Assembly: GCF_001278075.1 (NCBI RefSeq)
Contig: NZ_CP011340.1
Span: 558,001 to 622,000 of the forward strand
Length of the DNA: 64,000 bases
DNA from: Streptomyces pristinaespiralis
Lineage (GTDB): Bacteria; Actinomycetota; Actinomycetes; Streptomycetales; Streptomycetaceae
Reading direction: 5' to 3'
The notes under the pieces are model-generated. The model was not told where the DNA came from. It made no database searches and saw nothing but the letters and a program-made list of their open reading frames with translations. This document shows, piece after piece, positions 27,053-39,269 of this stretch. The translations under genes were made by a program, and so were the position numbers. Within the stretch, counting starts at the first letter, position 1. Each line of letters starts with the position of its first letter.

Positions 27053-27358
27053 GTGCTCGCTCGGCTCCGTAGTTTCCTCGCCTCCCGTTCGGCCCGGGCG
27101 AAGGCCCCTGGGCCGTCCACGCGACAGCACAACCTGTTCGAGGCCGCTGCGACCTATGTGACGGCGTCCATAGAGGACGACGACGACCGGCTGGAGGAGG
27201 CGGCCGGCTGGGTCGCCCCCGACGCCCTCGTCTTCGGGGTCAACCAGCTCGCCTGCCGCGCCGTGGTCGCTCTCGCCCGGGAGCGGAACGAACCGGTCGA
27301 GGTGGTGGCGCGCGGGCTTCTCGGCCTGCCGGGGGCGCAGCCCGCAGGATCGAATTAG
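27053..27358 (+). CDS. Small protein of unknown function
   Basis: The GTG at 27053 lies 9 bases after GGAGAAGG and gives 101 residues; a GTG at 27044 overlaps that site. The N-terminus is basic, the rest mildly acidic and helical (HNLFEAAATYVTASIEDDDD, FGVNQLACRAVVALARE). No family recognised. It follows the methyltransferase by 141 bases on the same strand. Confidence 0.65.
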   Translation: MLARLRSFLASRSARAKAPGPSTRQHNLFEAAATYVTASIEDDDDRLEEAAGWVAPDALVFGVNQLACRAVVALARERNEPVEVVARGLLGLPGAQPAGSN

Positions 27359-27434
27359 CGGCCGTCGACCCTCGACGCACGGGTTACTCACTGGTTAAGG
27401 TGCGCCGACGAAACGATGGGACGAGGAGGTGGCC

Positions 27435-28238
27435 GTGGCCGGGGCGGAAGACACCGTCGACGACGACTCGCTGTATGTGCTGACCGCGGTGCTGCTCACG
27501 CCGGCGCAGTTCCCCAGCGTGCTCGGCGACGACTACCCGGCCGCCTGCCAGGCACTGAGCCTGGAGCCGTACGCGGAGGGTTACGGGCTGGTCCTCGGGC
27601 AGGACTCCGACGGCGCGCGCTGGACGGTCGTGGTCGACGACGTGTCGCTCGTGGCCGTCGCCATCGCCTCGTGGGACTGCGGGATGGAGTACGACCTGTC
27701 GCCCGACGAGCACAGCGTGATCGCGGCTCTGCCCGGCTGGCCGCTGGCCGTCGCGGTCGCCGCGCCCGGCGTTCCGGCGCCGCACGACCCCGCTCGCGAG
27801 GAGGGCGACCGGCCGCCGCTCGCCCCGCCGGACATGGGAGCCTGGGGCCCCGCGCAGCGCCGGCTGGGCGCGGACGAGGTGGCGCTGCGGTGGGCGCAGT
27901 GGCGGGGGCAGATCGACGACGCCGAGGCGCAGTCGTCCCCCGACGCTCCGGACGCCGGGAGCCGCGGGCCGCGCGAGCGGGTACGCCGCGTCCTGGAGCA
28001 GGCGAGGGCCTATGTGGAGTCCTCGCCGCCGCCCGGCCGGGTGCGCTCCTCGTTCGCCCCCGGCGGGGCCCGGATGCTGCGTGCCGACGGTCCCGGCTGG
28101 TCGCTGGTGGCCAGGACCGACGACATGGCCTTCCTGCTGCTGGACGAGGAGCCGGGCGAGGTGGTGCCGGTGGGCCGCGGTCCTGAGCTGCCCGGGCTGC
28201 TGGAAGCGCTGGAGAAGGTGGCCGTCCACCCCTCCTGA
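27435..28238 (+). CDS. Uncharacterised Streptomyces protein
   Basis: The GTG at 27435 has GAGGAGG upstream and opens 267 residues. Two ordered parts (residues 10-100, with WTVVVDDVSLVAVAIASWDC, and about 200-267, with GWSLVARTDDMAFLLLDEEP) are joined by a Pro/Arg/Ala-rich linker. No catalytic motif is visible and I do not recognise the family. The ordered ends and strong GC third-position bias support it as real. Confidence 0.75.
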   Translation: MAGAEDTVDDDSLYVLTAVLLTPAQFPSVLGDDYPAACQALSLEPYAEGYGLVLGQDSDGARWTVVVDDVSLVAVAIASWDCGMEYDLSPDEHSVIAALPGWPLAVAVAAPGVPAPHDPAREEGDRPPLAPPDMGAWGPAQRRLGADEVALRWAQWRGQIDDAEAQSSPDAPDAGSRGPRERVRRVLEQARAYVESSPPPGRVRSSFAPGGARMLRADGPGWSLVARTDDMAFLLLDEEPGEVVPVGRGPELPGLLEALEKVAVHPS

Positions 28239-28305
28239 GCCGGGCCCGCCCCGCGGACCACGGCGGCTGCGGCACGCCCGGGCCGCAGCGGCCGCCGGCG
28301 CCCCG

Positions 28306-28905
28306 CTCGACGCGCCACGGCCCGCCCTGGGCGTCGGCACCCCCGAGCTCGACGCACGAAGGCCCTCCCGAGGCCGCCGGCACCCCCGCTCGACGCGCCT
28401 GGGCCCCCGGGCGCCGGCACCCCCTCGACGTGCGAAGACCCGCCCCCGGGCGTGGCACCCCCGCTCGACCCATCAGGATCCGCCCTCGGGCATCGGACTC
28501 CCACTCGCGCACGAAGGTCCACCCGAGGCCGCCGCCCCTCCCCCTCGACGCGCCAGGGCCCGCCGGGCGCCGGCACCCCCTCGACACGCGAAGGCCCGCC
28601 CCCCGGGCGTCGGTACTCCCACTCAACGGACGAAGGTCCACCCGAGGCCGCCGGCCCTCCCCCTCGACGCGCCAGGGCCCGCCGGGCGCCGGCACCCCCT
28701 CGACTGGCGAAGACCCGCCCCCGGACGTCGGTACTCCCACTCGCGCACGGAAGGTCCACCCGAGGCCCCCCGGCACTCCCCTCGACGCGCCAGGGCCCGC
28801 CAGGCGCCGGCACCCCCTCGACGTGCGAAGACCCGCCGGAGGCCGCAGGCATCCCCCGCTCCACGCGCCAGGGCCCACCCAGGGCCTCGGCCCTCGACGC
28901 GCGAA
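28306..28905. repeat. 16-unit minisatellite array with a three-unit higher-order period
   Basis: Unit starts at 28306, 28348, 28389, 28424, 28464, 28504, 28544, 28580, 28622, 28663, 28699, 28740, 28781, 28817, 28859 and 28893 give units of 34-42 bp. The best unit begins CTCGACGCGCCAGGGCCCGC. From 28544 on, units repeat as A (36), B (41-42) and C (41) with a super-period of 118-119 bp. Because this is not a multiple of three, no frame stays periodic, and the array is taken as non-coding. It fills most of the gap 28239-28972. Confidence 0.92.
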
Positions 28906-28941
28906 GGCCCGCCCCGCCCCCGATGGGGGGCAGGACGGGCC
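28906..28941. terminator. Hairpin at the edge of the repeat array
   Basis: A 16-bp stem with two mismatches (GGCCCGCCCCGCCCCC against 28926-28941) and a 4-nt loop lies 32 bases past the stop of the small membrane protein gene, so it may end that transcript. Confidence 0.55.
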
Positions 28942-28972
28942 AGGGGTTGTCAGCGCGCCGCCGCGGCGGTGC

Positions 28973-29155
28973 TCAGCGGCCGATCTCCTTGCGGGAGACG
29001 CGCCGCAGCCTGCGGCGCTGGCTCGGGTCCAGCATCAGGTACGCCACCGCCGGTACGCCCAGCACCACCAGCAGCGACAGCCAGAATCCGAGCAGCGGCA
29101 TCAGGAGCAGCCCGACGGCCACTCCCCCGATCACGATCTTTGTGCGTGTCGACAT
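28973..29155 (-). CDS. Small two-helix membrane protein, 60 residues
   Basis: The ATG has GGAGG 7 bases upstream. The sequence MSTRTKIVIGGVAVGLLLM continues through two hydrophobic spans (roughly residues 7-42) and ends with a very basic tail (DPSQRRRLRRVSRKEIGR). The function is unknown; positive charge inside suggests both ends are cytoplasmic. It precedes no other gene and follows the desaturase in the opposite end-to-start order with 94 bases between. Confidence 0.75.
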   Translation of the reverse strand: MSTRTKIVIGGVAVGLLLMPLLGFWLSLLVVLGVPAVAYLMLDPSQRRRLRRVSRKEIGR

Positions 29156-29249
29156 TTCGACGCCTCCTCCGCGGCTGTGGCCGCTCCTGCTGAGAGAACG
29201 TGCGCACTGGCCCCACGGTTCCACCGTGCGGTCCCGCGCGGTGTTTCCA

Positions 29250-30338
29250 CTATGCGGTCTGCCGCAGCGGCTCGCCGACCTCGTGCAGGTGGGTGAGCGC
29301 CTGGCGGTAGGACTCGACGAGCCCGGTCTCCGTGAAGGGGATCCCCAGCGACCGGCAGTGCGCACGCACCAGCGGCTGGGCGAGCCTCAGGTGGGGCCGG
29401 GGCATGCTCGGGAAGAGGTGGTGCTCGATCTGGTAGTTGAGGCCGCCGAGGAACCAGTCCGTGACGTGGCCGCCGCGGATGTTGCGGGAGGTGAGGACCT
29501 GCCGGCGCAGGTGGCCCCAGTCCTTGCCGGTCTCCTCGTCGGGCATCTCCATCCCCTTGTGGTTCGGGGCGAAGGCCATGCCGAGGTGGAGGCCGAGGAC
29601 CATCTGGTGCACGAGGGCGAACAGCACTGCCTGGCCGACCGGCATGGCCGCCAGCAGCAGGGCCGCGTATCCGGCGACGTGGGCGAGGAGCAGCGCGCCT
29701 TCGAGGACCCGCTCCCCGCGCTTCTGGCGGCCGCCGCCCCGGGAGAACACGGCCTGGAAGCCGTAGATCTTGAGGGCGATGCCCTCGAGGGTGGTCAGCG
29801 GGAAGAACAGCCAGGCCTGGTGGCGGGTGAGCCAGCCGCGCAGTCCGGACCGGCCGGCCACGTGCTTCTCGCTGAAGACCAGGACGTCCGCGGCGACGTC
29901 CGGGTCCTTGTCCACGTGGTTGGGGTTGGCGTGGTGCCGGTTGTGCTTGTCGTTCCACCACTCCTGGCTCATGCCGAGGAGCAGGTTGGCGTGCACGAGC
30001 TGGATGATCCGGTTCGTGCGGCGGTCCGCGGCGATCTGCGCGTGGCCGGCGTCGTGGCCGAAGAAGGCGGCACGGGTGGAGAAGAGTGCGAGCAGCGGAG
30101 CCAGGAGCAGCACCCACCAGGAGCCGCCGAGCAGTGCCACGCCGGTGACGACGGCGGCCAGGGCCAGGAGGTTCACGGTGATGCCACGCGCGTACCAGCC
30201 GGTGCGGCGCTCCAGCAGGCCCTGTTCCTTCACCGTGCGCAGCAGCGGTGCGAACTCGCTGCCCGCGCCGGACCGGCGGCCCGTGGGGGCCTCGGCGGCG
30301 ACGATGGGCGGGGGAAGGGTGGCGGTGCCCTGGGGCAT
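29250..30338 (-). CDS. Membrane fatty acid desaturase
   Basis: The 362-residue protein has the three histidine boxes of acyl-lipid/acyl-CoA desaturases: HDAGH at 95-99, HNRHH at 132-136 and QIEHH at 303-307. They bind the di-iron centre. Two hydrophobic hairpins lie between them. QIEHH is the form found in front-end and actinobacterial linoleoyl-CoA-like desaturases; no cytochrome b5 domain is fused. It introduces a double bond into membrane fatty acids, so it may adjust fluidity. Start ATG at 30338 with GGAGA upstream. The position of the double bond is not deducible. Confidence 0.93.
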   Translation of the reverse strand: MPQGTATLPPPIVAAEAPTGRRSGAGSEFAPLLRTVKEQGLLERRTGWYARGITVNLLALAAVVTGVALLGGSWWVLLLAPLLALFSTRAAFFGHDAGHAQIAADRRTNRIIQLVHANLLLGMSQEWWNDKHNRHHANPNHVDKDPDVAADVLVFSEKHVAGRSGLRGWLTRHQAWLFFPLTTLEGIALKIYGFQAVFSRGGGRQKRGERVLEGALLLAHVAGYAALLLAAMPVGQAVLFALVHQMVLGLHLGMAFAPNHKGMEMPDEETGKDWGHLRRQVLTSRNIRGGHVTDWFLGGLNYQIEHHLFPSMPRPHLRLAQPLVRAHCRSLGIPFTETGLVESYRQALTHLHEVGEPLRQTA

Positions 30339-30665
30339 GGTGGGTCTCCGGTCTGTGGACGGCGGGGGTGCCGGACGCGCGCGGGGAAAGGTGGCTGCGC
30401 CGGATGCGCGAACTGTCCGACTGCTCCGGCCTGATAAACGTATGGACCGGGGGCCCTTGGGGGCGATGGCGCCACCACCCGGGCTCGGCGGGGGCAATCC
30501 CGCCCGTCGGGGTGGCGCTGGCTGTACCCCCGACGGTACGGCAGACCTGACGACAGCGTGGAGTGAGCCACATCACCGGGTGAGCACGGCCGTGGACTCG
30601 TTCCGGTGGTGTACCCTCGGCGCTTCCGTCCTGCGGTAGTCAAATTTGAGGAATGCGTCATCGTC
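30339..30665. other. Divergent intergenic region, no gene found
   Basis: This 327-bp spacer carries the promoters of the desaturase (minus) and the helicase (plus). It has one AT-rich spot (CTGATAAACG near 30431) and short GC hairpins around 30465-30510. No promoter could be assigned with confidence. Confidence 0.5.
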
Positions 30666-33538
<2,873 letters not shown>

Positions 33539-33542
<4 letters not shown>

Positions 33543-34822
33543 ACGAACCGGAGGCACTGACGAGGACCTTCGAAGCCCTCCCACCCACGAGCGGGAGGGG
33601 CTTCGCGCAGACATGGTGGGGGCAGGCCTGGCTCAAGGCCCTTCAGGACACGGCACTCGACGGCGAACAGCTGAAGAAGGGCCGCCGGCACGCACGGGAG
33701 GGGGCGGTGGGGGCGGTCTCCGTACGTCCCGGCCGGATCACCGCGGTGGTCCGGGACCGCGACGGCACGGCGTACCGCAGCGACGTACTGTTCCAGGAAC
33801 TCGACGAGCAGGACTGGGAACGCTTCCTCGACGTGGCCACGGACAGCGCGGGGCACATCGCGGCGCTGCTCGACCGGGACATGCCGCCGCATCTCGTGGA
33901 GGACGCCGCGGCGGCCGGTGTGGAGCTGCTGCCCGGCATCGGTGACCTGGAGCCCGAGTGCACCTGCGACGCATGGGACCACTGTCCGCACACGGCCGCG
34001 CTCTGCTACCAGGTGGCGCGCCTGCTGGACCAGGACCCGTTCGTCCTGCTGCTCATGCGCGGGCGCGGGGAGCGCCGCGTCCTGGACGAGCTCCAGCTGC
34101 GGTCCGTCGCACGGGCGAACCCGCCGGCGACGGACCGGGCCGACGAGGAGCAGGCGGCGGCCGTGGTGCGCGCCGACGAGGCGTTCGCGGCGGCCGGCAT
34201 CCTGCCGCCGCTGCCCGCTCCGCCGCCGCTGCCCGACGAGCCCGGAGCTCCTCCCTCCCTGGACACCGGGACGGATACCGCGGGCGGTCCCGACGCCGCG
34301 GCGCTGGAGTTCATCGCCGCCGACGCGGCGGCACGCGCACACCGGATGCTCGCCCAGGCACTCGCGCCCGGCCGTGCCGGGCAGCCGCAGGAGCACGTCC
34401 TGACCCGGGACGAGGACGCGGTGCGGATGGCCGCCTCGGTGCCCGGACCGGTGATCGCCGCCCGGCTCGCCGCCGGCACGGACCGCACCCGCGCCGAGCT
34501 CGACCTCGCGGTCCGGGCATGGCGGTACGGGGGCGCCGCCGGACTGGCCGTCCTCGAGGAGGACTTCGTCCCGGACGACGACCAGGTGTCTCGTGCGGAG
34601 AGCGCTCTGGCGGCGGCCTGGGCGGCCGAGCCGGACCGTCCGCGCCTGCGCCCCTCGGGCCCGGCGCGGTGGACGGTCGTCGGTACCGGGGAGCAGCTGC
34701 GCCTGGGCCGCGACGGGAACTGGTGGCCCTTCCGCAAGGAGCGGGGCGCGTGGGCTCCCGCCGGACCGGCCTCACCCGACCCGGCAGAGGCCCTCGCGGG
34801 CGCGTCCGGCGAGGGCGCCTGA
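33539..34822 (+). CDS. SWIM zinc-finger protein partnered with the SNF2 helicase
   Basis: The 427-residue protein starts with an ATG overlapping the helicase stop (ATGA). It carries a SWIM-type zinc finger, CTCDAWDHCPHTAALCYQVA (the CxCx5CxH pattern), around residue 140, after an N-terminal domain opening FAQTWWGQAWLKALQD. The C-terminal half is helical with Pro-rich linkers and ends with a small beta domain (RLGRDGNWWPFRKE). SWIM domains bind DNA or proteins. The fixed pairing suggests the two act as one complex in DNA repair, recombination or defence; which is unknown. Confidence 0.92.
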
Positions 34823-34837
34823 CACACCGGGGGCAGC

Positions 34838-34872
34838 ACGGCTCCGGGACGGCGCGGGCGTCCCGGAGCCGT
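34838..34872 (+). terminator. Terminator of the helicase-SWIM operon
   Basis: A perfect 14-bp stem (ACGGCTCCGGGACG / CGTCCCGGAGCCGT) with a 7-nt loop starts 16 bases after the SWIM stop. Confidence 0.75.
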
Positions 34873-35114
34873 AGCCGCGACCGGGCCCGGAACGGCAGGT
34901 ACGGCTGCCCGGACGGTCCGTACGACTGCCCGAGGAGCGCCGACCCGCACGGCACGGGGCCACCCATGCCGTCCGCCAACTCCTTTGGCACAACTAGCAG
35001 TTGACCGATACCGCGTTCTTCCGCCGTTCACCCGGCCGCCAGTACCGTGGTGCGCCGAGGCTCTCACCGGCCTTGTCCTGACCGTGTCCCCGCACCCCCA
35101 CCAGGAGAAGGCCC

Positions 35115-35696
35115 ATGGACCGCAGATCCCTGCTTCGGGGCGTCGCCGCGACGGCCGCCGCGCACACCCTGCTGCCCGCGACCGGCGCCCGGGCTGGCAC
35201 CGCGGCGGTGACGGACTACCCGGACGCCGAGTGGGTGCCTGCCGCGTCCGCCAACTACACCGCCTCCAACAGGCCCACGGCCTACCCGGTGCGGTACGTC
35301 GTCGTCCACGTCACGCAGGAGACCTACGCCGACACCCTCGGGATCTTCCGTGACCCGGCGAGGCGGGTGTCCGCCCACTATGTGGTGCGTTCCTCCGACG
35401 GACACATCGCGCAGTGCGTGCGGGAGCGCGATGTCGCGTGGCACGCGGGCAACTGGAACTACAACACGTGGAGCATCGGCATCGAGCACGAGGGCTGGGT
35501 GGACCGGCCCGCGTACTTCACCCATGCCCTCTACGAGCGGTCCGCGGCGCTCACCGCATCGGTCTGCGACCGGTACGGCATCCCCAAGGACCGGGCCCAC
35601 ATCCTCGCCCACTCGGAGGTACCCGGCGCCACCCACACCGACCCGGGCCCCCACTGGGACTGGGTGCGCTACATCCGTCTGGTCAACCTCTCCTGA
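35115..35696 (+). CDS. Secreted N-acetylmuramoyl-L-alanine amidase (Amidase_2/PGRP-like)
   Basis: The 193-residue enzyme cleaves the amide bond between N-acetylmuramic acid and L-alanine in peptidoglycan. The N-terminus MDRRSLLRGVAATAAAHTLL carries an RRSLLRG run compatible with Tat export, followed by an AxA site near residue 27. Zinc-ligand candidates are His65 (YVVVHVTQET) and His174 with Asp176 (GATHTDPGPHWDW). SIGIEHEGW and VSAHYVV are other typical blocks. There is no separate cell-wall-binding domain. Start ATG with AGGAGAAGG upstream. Confidence 0.93.
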   Translation: MDRRSLLRGVAATAAAHTLLPATGARAGTAAVTDYPDAEWVPAASANYTASNRPTAYPVRYVVVHVTQETYADTLGIFRDPARRVSAHYVVRSSDGHIAQCVRERDVAWHAGNWNYNTWSIGIEHEGWVDRPAYFTHALYERSAALTASVCDRYGIPKDRAHILAHSEVPGATHTDPGPHWDWVRYIRLVNLS

Positions 35697-35711
35697 GCCG
35701 GCGGCGGTCCG

Positions 35712-36167
35712 TCAGCGGTCCCGGTCCGGCGGCTCGACGACGAAGACCGGGATCTCCCGTTCGCTCTTCTGCTGGTAGCCCTCGTAGTCGGGGAAGGCCT
35801 CGACGGCGCGGGCCCACCACACGGCCTTCTCCGCGCCGTTCACCTCACGCACCGTCATGTCCCTGCGCACCGGGCCGTCCTGCAGCTCGACCTGGGGGTC
35901 CGCCTTGACGTTGTAGTACCAGACGGGGTGCTTGTGCGATCCGCCGTGAGAGGCGACGAGGGCGTACGCGCCCGCGTGTTCGACCCGCATCAGCGGTGTC
36001 TTGCGGAGCTTTCCGCTTCTCGCCCCGCGCGTGGTGAGGATGACGACCGGCATCCCGCGCAGCGTGGTGCCGCTCGTGCCGCCGGACTTCTCGTACTCCT
36101 CGACCTGATCGCGGACCCATTGTTCGGGGCTGGGCTCGTACTCACCCTCGAGTGGCATTGCGTTCAT
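35712..36167 (-). CDS. F420-dependent nitroreductase-family protein (DUF385/DDN-like)
   Basis: The 151-residue protein matches the deazaflavin-dependent nitroreductase family: [40 protein letters not shown] and the C-terminal [19 protein letters not shown]. Members bind F420H2 and reduce quinones, nitro compounds or unsaturated lactones. Start ATG at 36167, or three codons later at 36158. It converges with the amidase with only 15 bases between stops. Confidence 0.9.
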   Translation of the reverse strand: MNAMPLEGEYEPSPEQWVRDQVEEYEKSGGTSGTTLRGMPVVILTTRGARSGKLRKTPLMRVEHAGAYALVASHGGSHKHPVWYYNVKADPQVELQDGPVRRDMTVREVNGAEKAVWWARAVEAFPDYEGYQQKSEREIPVFVVEPPDRDR

Positions 36168-36240
36168 CCCATCGCCTGTGGCTCTGCCGTCGGTTCGGCA
36201 CCGGTACGCCGTGCGGATGCCCGGCTTCCGGGCTGCTTAC

Positions 36241-36435
36241 TCAAGGCCGCAGGCTCCCCACGACGTTGGCCGTGGCCGCGATGCCCTCCTGGATGGTGGG
36301 CGCCATGCTGGTGCCCGCCAGGAAGAAGCCCAGCAGCGCGCAGACGACCGCGTGGCTCATCTTCAGCCCTCCGCTCCGCAGAAAGATCACTGCGAGCACC
36401 AGCAGGAGCAGCACCACCGAGATCGAAATGGCCAT
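36241..36435 (-). CDS. Small two-helix membrane protein, 64 residues
   Basis: The ATG has GGAGG 7 bases upstream. Residues 3-20 (ISISVVLLLLVLAVIFLR) and about 27-45 are hydrophobic, separated by SGGLK; the end is TANVVGSLRP. Similar tiny proteins are common in Streptomyces and its plasmids, sometimes near transfer genes, but none are nearby here. Function unknown. Confidence 0.75.
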   Translation of the reverse strand: MAISISVVLLLLVLAVIFLRSGGLKMSHAVVCALLGFFLAGTSMAPTIQEGIAATANVVGSLRP

Positions 36436-36562
36436 CGCCAACCTCCTTCGCCGCGCCGGAATTGCGGCATTCGGCGGCCAGTCTGGCGCAGCGGAAGTCC
36501 CGTACGGCCGACTGGCGTGTCCGCCGTACGGGTGCATCTCCAAGATCCGGCCGTGGAGGTGG

Positions 36563-37435
36563 TCACCGGCGGTCGTGAACGCCCAGGAAGCGCTCCAGAC
36601 CGGCCAGGTCGTCGGTGTTGATGTGGTCGGCGCCGGCGGCGAGCAGTTCGCTCCAGACGGCGTCGCGGGCCGGCCCCGCGAGGTCGGGTGTCGCCCAGAA
36701 GCGGACCCGCTGGGAGCGCCGGTGGGCCGTGGCGACGAGCGTGTGCAGCTTCTCGCGCTCCGCCGCGGGGAATTCACCGGTGCCGAGCCAGCTGAAGCTG
36801 TGCGTCCAGTTGCTGGAGATCAGCGGGATGAAGGAGGCCGGGGCGGGATCCGCCGCGGCGAGGTCGTCGAGGCGGCCGTCGTAGAAGGCGTACCGCACGC
36901 GCTGCGCCTCCATCGGGGCGCGGGCCGCACGGTCCCCGGAGATGACCGGGGTGACCGCGCCGAGGCGTACGTGCCCGTGGGCGCAGCTGCTCAGCATGCG
37001 CCGGTACTGCCGCAGTTGGCGGTCGAGCTCCAGGTAGGCCGCGACGCCGTCCGTCTTGATGTCGATCAGCAGCTGCACCGGGCGGCGACGGCCCGGGTAC
37101 ACGCTGCCGTGGTTGGCGCGCACCCGGGCGAGCAGCGGGTCGAGGTAGAGCGAGCGCAGGGTGCGGGCGGGGTCGAGTTCGGCCGGCTCGTGGGCGACGA
37201 GCAGTTCGCCGTCGACGAGGAAGATGTCGGCCTCGACGCTGGTGAAGCCGTGCGACAGCGCGTCGTGCAGGGGGCGTTCGTGCAGATAGTCGTTGTGGGC
37301 GTGGGCCCGGCGCAGCGGCGCCGGGCCGTCCGGTGCTCCGCCGCGCGTCGCGGCGCGGGCCTGGGACGGCACCGCGACGGCGCCGGCGAGTGCGGCGGCG
37401 AGAGTGGTGACGGCTCTGCGACGAGTGGTCGGCAC
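36563..37435 (-). CDS. Secreted GDPD/PI-PLC-like phosphodiesterase
   Basis: The GTG at 37435 has GGAGG 5 bases upstream and gives 290 residues. The signal peptide has a twin arginine (TTRRRAVTTLAAALAGAVAV) and ends in QARA. The TIM-barrel phosphodiesterase motifs are HAHNDY, VEADIFLVDGELLVAHE and LLIDIKTDG, as in the GDPD-like branch related to AIM6. These residues bind a metal and act on phosphodiester headgroups. The substrate is likely a glycerophosphodiester or phosphoinositide, inferred from the fold. It lies downstream of the peptide ABC operon, separated by 168 bases. Confidence 0.87.
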   Translation of the reverse strand: MPTTRRRAVTTLAAALAGAVAVPSQARAATRGGAPDGPAPLRRAHAHNDYLHERPLHDALSHGFTSVEADIFLVDGELLVAHEPAELDPARTLRSLYLDPLLARVRANHGSVYPGRRRPVQLLIDIKTDGVAAYLELDRQLRQYRRMLSSCAHGHVRLGAVTPVISGDRAARAPMEAQRVRYAFYDGRLDDLAAADPAPASFIPLISSNWTHSFSWLGTGEFPAAEREKLHTLVATAHRRSQRVRFWATPDLAGPARDAVWSELLAAGADHINTDDLAGLERFLGVHDRR

Positions 37436-37603
37436 GATGACCTCCGGGCTCTGCGGGTCGGGAGGGACACCGGTGAGTATCCGCCGGACCGGCCCCAATG
37501 GGCAGGCCGGCACCAAGAGTTCGGCCATCCGTCATGTGGCGTGTCCGTCGGACGTGTCCGTCGGCCGTCGCCGGCCTCCCCGGATGTCACACGGCCCCGG
37601 AGC

Positions 37604-38266
37604 TCACGTTCGCGCGATGCGGGACCACTCGACCGTCCGGTCGCACCAGCGGTCGAGCAGGACGCGGTCGTGGCCGACGGCGAGCAGCCCCGCGCCGTGT
37701 TCGCGGCGGTAGTCCTCGACCACGTGCACCAGCGCGGCGGTCGTCGACGCGTCGAGCATGGCCGTCATCTCGTCGCAGACCAGCCAGCGCGGCCGCAGTA
37801 CCAGCGCCCTGGCCAGGCAGGCGCGTTGGAGCTGGCCGTCGCTCACCTCGTGGGGCCGCCGGCCGAGGAGTTCGCCGGTGAGGCCCACGGCCTCCGCGGT
37901 CTCCAGCGCACGGTCGGCGGCGTCGGCACGGCTTCGGCCCGCGGCCCGCAAAGGTTCCGCGATCACCTCGCGCAGCCGCAGCCGCGGGTCCGCGGAGAGC
38001 CGGGGCTGCTGGAAGACGACGCCGACGGCGGTACGCAGGCCGCGCGGCGCGGCGTGGCGCCAACCGTTCACCGCTTCGCCGTCGATGACGACCTGGCCGG
38101 CGGCGGGCCGGTGCAGCAGCGCGGCGACCTTCGCGAGGGTGGACTTGCCGCAGCCGCTGGGGCCGAGCAGGCCGACCGCCTCCCCGGGGGCGATGGTCAG
38201 GCTGGCGCCGCGGACGACCGGCTCGCGGCGGTCGTATCCGGCTGTGACGTCCCGCAGTTCAAACAT
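37604..38266 (-). CDS. Oligopeptide-type ABC transporter ATPase (DppF/OppF-like)
   Basis: The 220-residue ATPase has Walker A GPSGCGKSTLAKV, a Q-loop VVFQQPRLSADPRLR, the signature EVSDGQLQRACLARAL and Walker B WLVCDEMTAMLD. The signature has Asp where Gly is usual (SDGQ for SGGQ), as in several nickel/peptide importers. It lacks the C-terminal oligopeptide extension. It overlaps the preceding ATPase gene by 8 bases and is the last gene of the operon. Confidence 0.93.
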   Translation of the reverse strand: MFELRDVTAGYDRREPVVRGASLTIAPGEAVGLLGPSGCGKSTLAKVAALLHRPAAGQVVIDGEAVNGWRHAAPRGLRTAVGVVFQQPRLSADPRLRLREVIAEPLRAAGRSRADAADRALETAEAVGLTGELLGRRPHEVSDGQLQRACLARALVLRPRWLVCDEMTAMLDASTTAALVHVVEDYRREHGAGLLAVGHDRVLLDRWCDRTVEWSRIART

Positions 38267-39269
38267 GCGGGTCCTCCTCCGCGTGGTGGCAGGCGACGCC
38301 GCCGGCGAGCCGCGGCAGGACCGTGCAGGCGTCGTCGGCCCGTGCGCACCGAGGGGCGAAGGCGCAGCCGGCGGGCAGGTCGCCGAGCTCGGGCGGCAGG
38401 CCGGGGATGGGCGCGAACTCCCTTTCGGGCAGGGCGTTCAGCAGACCCCTGGCGTAGGGGTGGCGTGGGCCGGGGCCGCCGAAGAAGGCCTCGGCGGAGG
38501 TGACTTCCACGATCCGGCCGGCGTACATGACGGCGACCCGGTCGGCCGTCCGGGCGGCTGCCGCGAGGTCGTGGGTGATCAGCAGGAGTGCGCGTCCTTC
38601 GTCGGCGTGCCGTCGTAGTTCGTCGGCGGTGTGGTCGACGAGTTCACGGTCCAGGCCGGTCGTCGGCTCGTCGGCGAGCAGCAGCGGCGCGTCGCCGACG
38701 AGCGCGATCGCGGTGGCGGCGCGCTGTGCCAGTCCCCCGGAGAGTTCGTGCGGGTAGCGGTCGAGGTGGCCGGCCGGGAAGGCGGCCCGTGCCGCCGCCG
38801 TGAGGGCGGCCTCGCGGGCTTCGGTGCCGCGCAGTCCGGTCAGCGCGCTGACCGTCTCGGCGAGTTGCGCGCCGACGGTGCGCACGGGGGTGAGGTGCGC
38901 GGCGGGGCTCTGAGGGACGAGCCCGATCCGGCGTCCCCGTACGGTGCGGGCGAGGGTGCGTTCGCCGGCCCCGAGCAGTTCCACTCCGTCGACGACGGCG
39001 GACCCGGCGGTCCGGGCGTTCGCCGGGAGCAGTCCGAGGAGGGCGGAGGCGAGGACGGACTTGCCGCATCCGCTCTCTCCGACGAGGGCGAGGCATTCTC
39101 CGGCCGCGAGGTCGAAGGTCGCGTCGCTGACGGCTGCGACATGCCGTCCGTCGCGCATCTTGAAGCGCACCGACAGGCCGCGCACGGCGAGCACGCGCCG
39201 CGCCGCCGAGGTGGCGGCGGGGGTCCCGGCGCCCACGGCGGGCGACGGGTCGGTGGACGGCGCGGTCAC
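38259..39269 (-). CDS. Oligopeptide-type ABC transporter ATPase (DppD/OppD-like)
   Basis: The GTG at 39269 overlaps the permease stop (GTGA) and gives 336 residues. Motifs: Walker A GESGCGKSVLASALL, signature LSGGLAQRAATAIAL, Walker B LLLADEPTTGLDRE. The C-terminal oligopeptide domain carries the cysteines of the Fe-S-like motif (CAFAPRCARADDACTVLP, then CHH). The frame extends to 39491 but that would overrun the permease. Confidence 0.94.
   Translation of the reverse strand: MTAPSTDPSPAVGAGTPAATSAARRVLAVRGLSVRFKMRDGRHVAAVSDATFDLAAGECLALVGESGCGKSVLASALLGLLPANARTAGSAVVDGVELLGAGERTLARTVRGRRIGLVPQSPAAHLTPVRTVGAQLAETVSALTGLRGTEAREAALTAAARAAFPAGHLDRYPHELSGGLAQRAATAIALVGDAPLLLADEPTTGLDRELVDHTADELRRHADEGRALLLITHDLAAAARTADRVAVMYAGRIVEVTSAEAFFGGPGPRHPYARGLLNALPEREFAPIPGLPPELGDLPAGCAFAPRCARADDACTVLPRLAGGVACHHAEEDPHV

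Noticed and set aside
27382..27403. PhoP-box-like direct repeat GGTTACTCACT / GGTTAAGGTGC
   Set aside because: The 11-nt spacing fits, but the match to the GTTCACC consensus is poor and the downstream gene has no phosphate link.
27496..28878. 460-residue open frame on the minus strand across the repeat array
   Set aside because: It lies antisense to a better-supported gene (27435-28238) and then over repeats whose period is not a multiple of three; composition is Arg/Pro/Gly only.
28306..28905. Possible CRISPR array
   Set aside because: Units are contiguous degenerate copies without unique spacers, and no cas genes are present.
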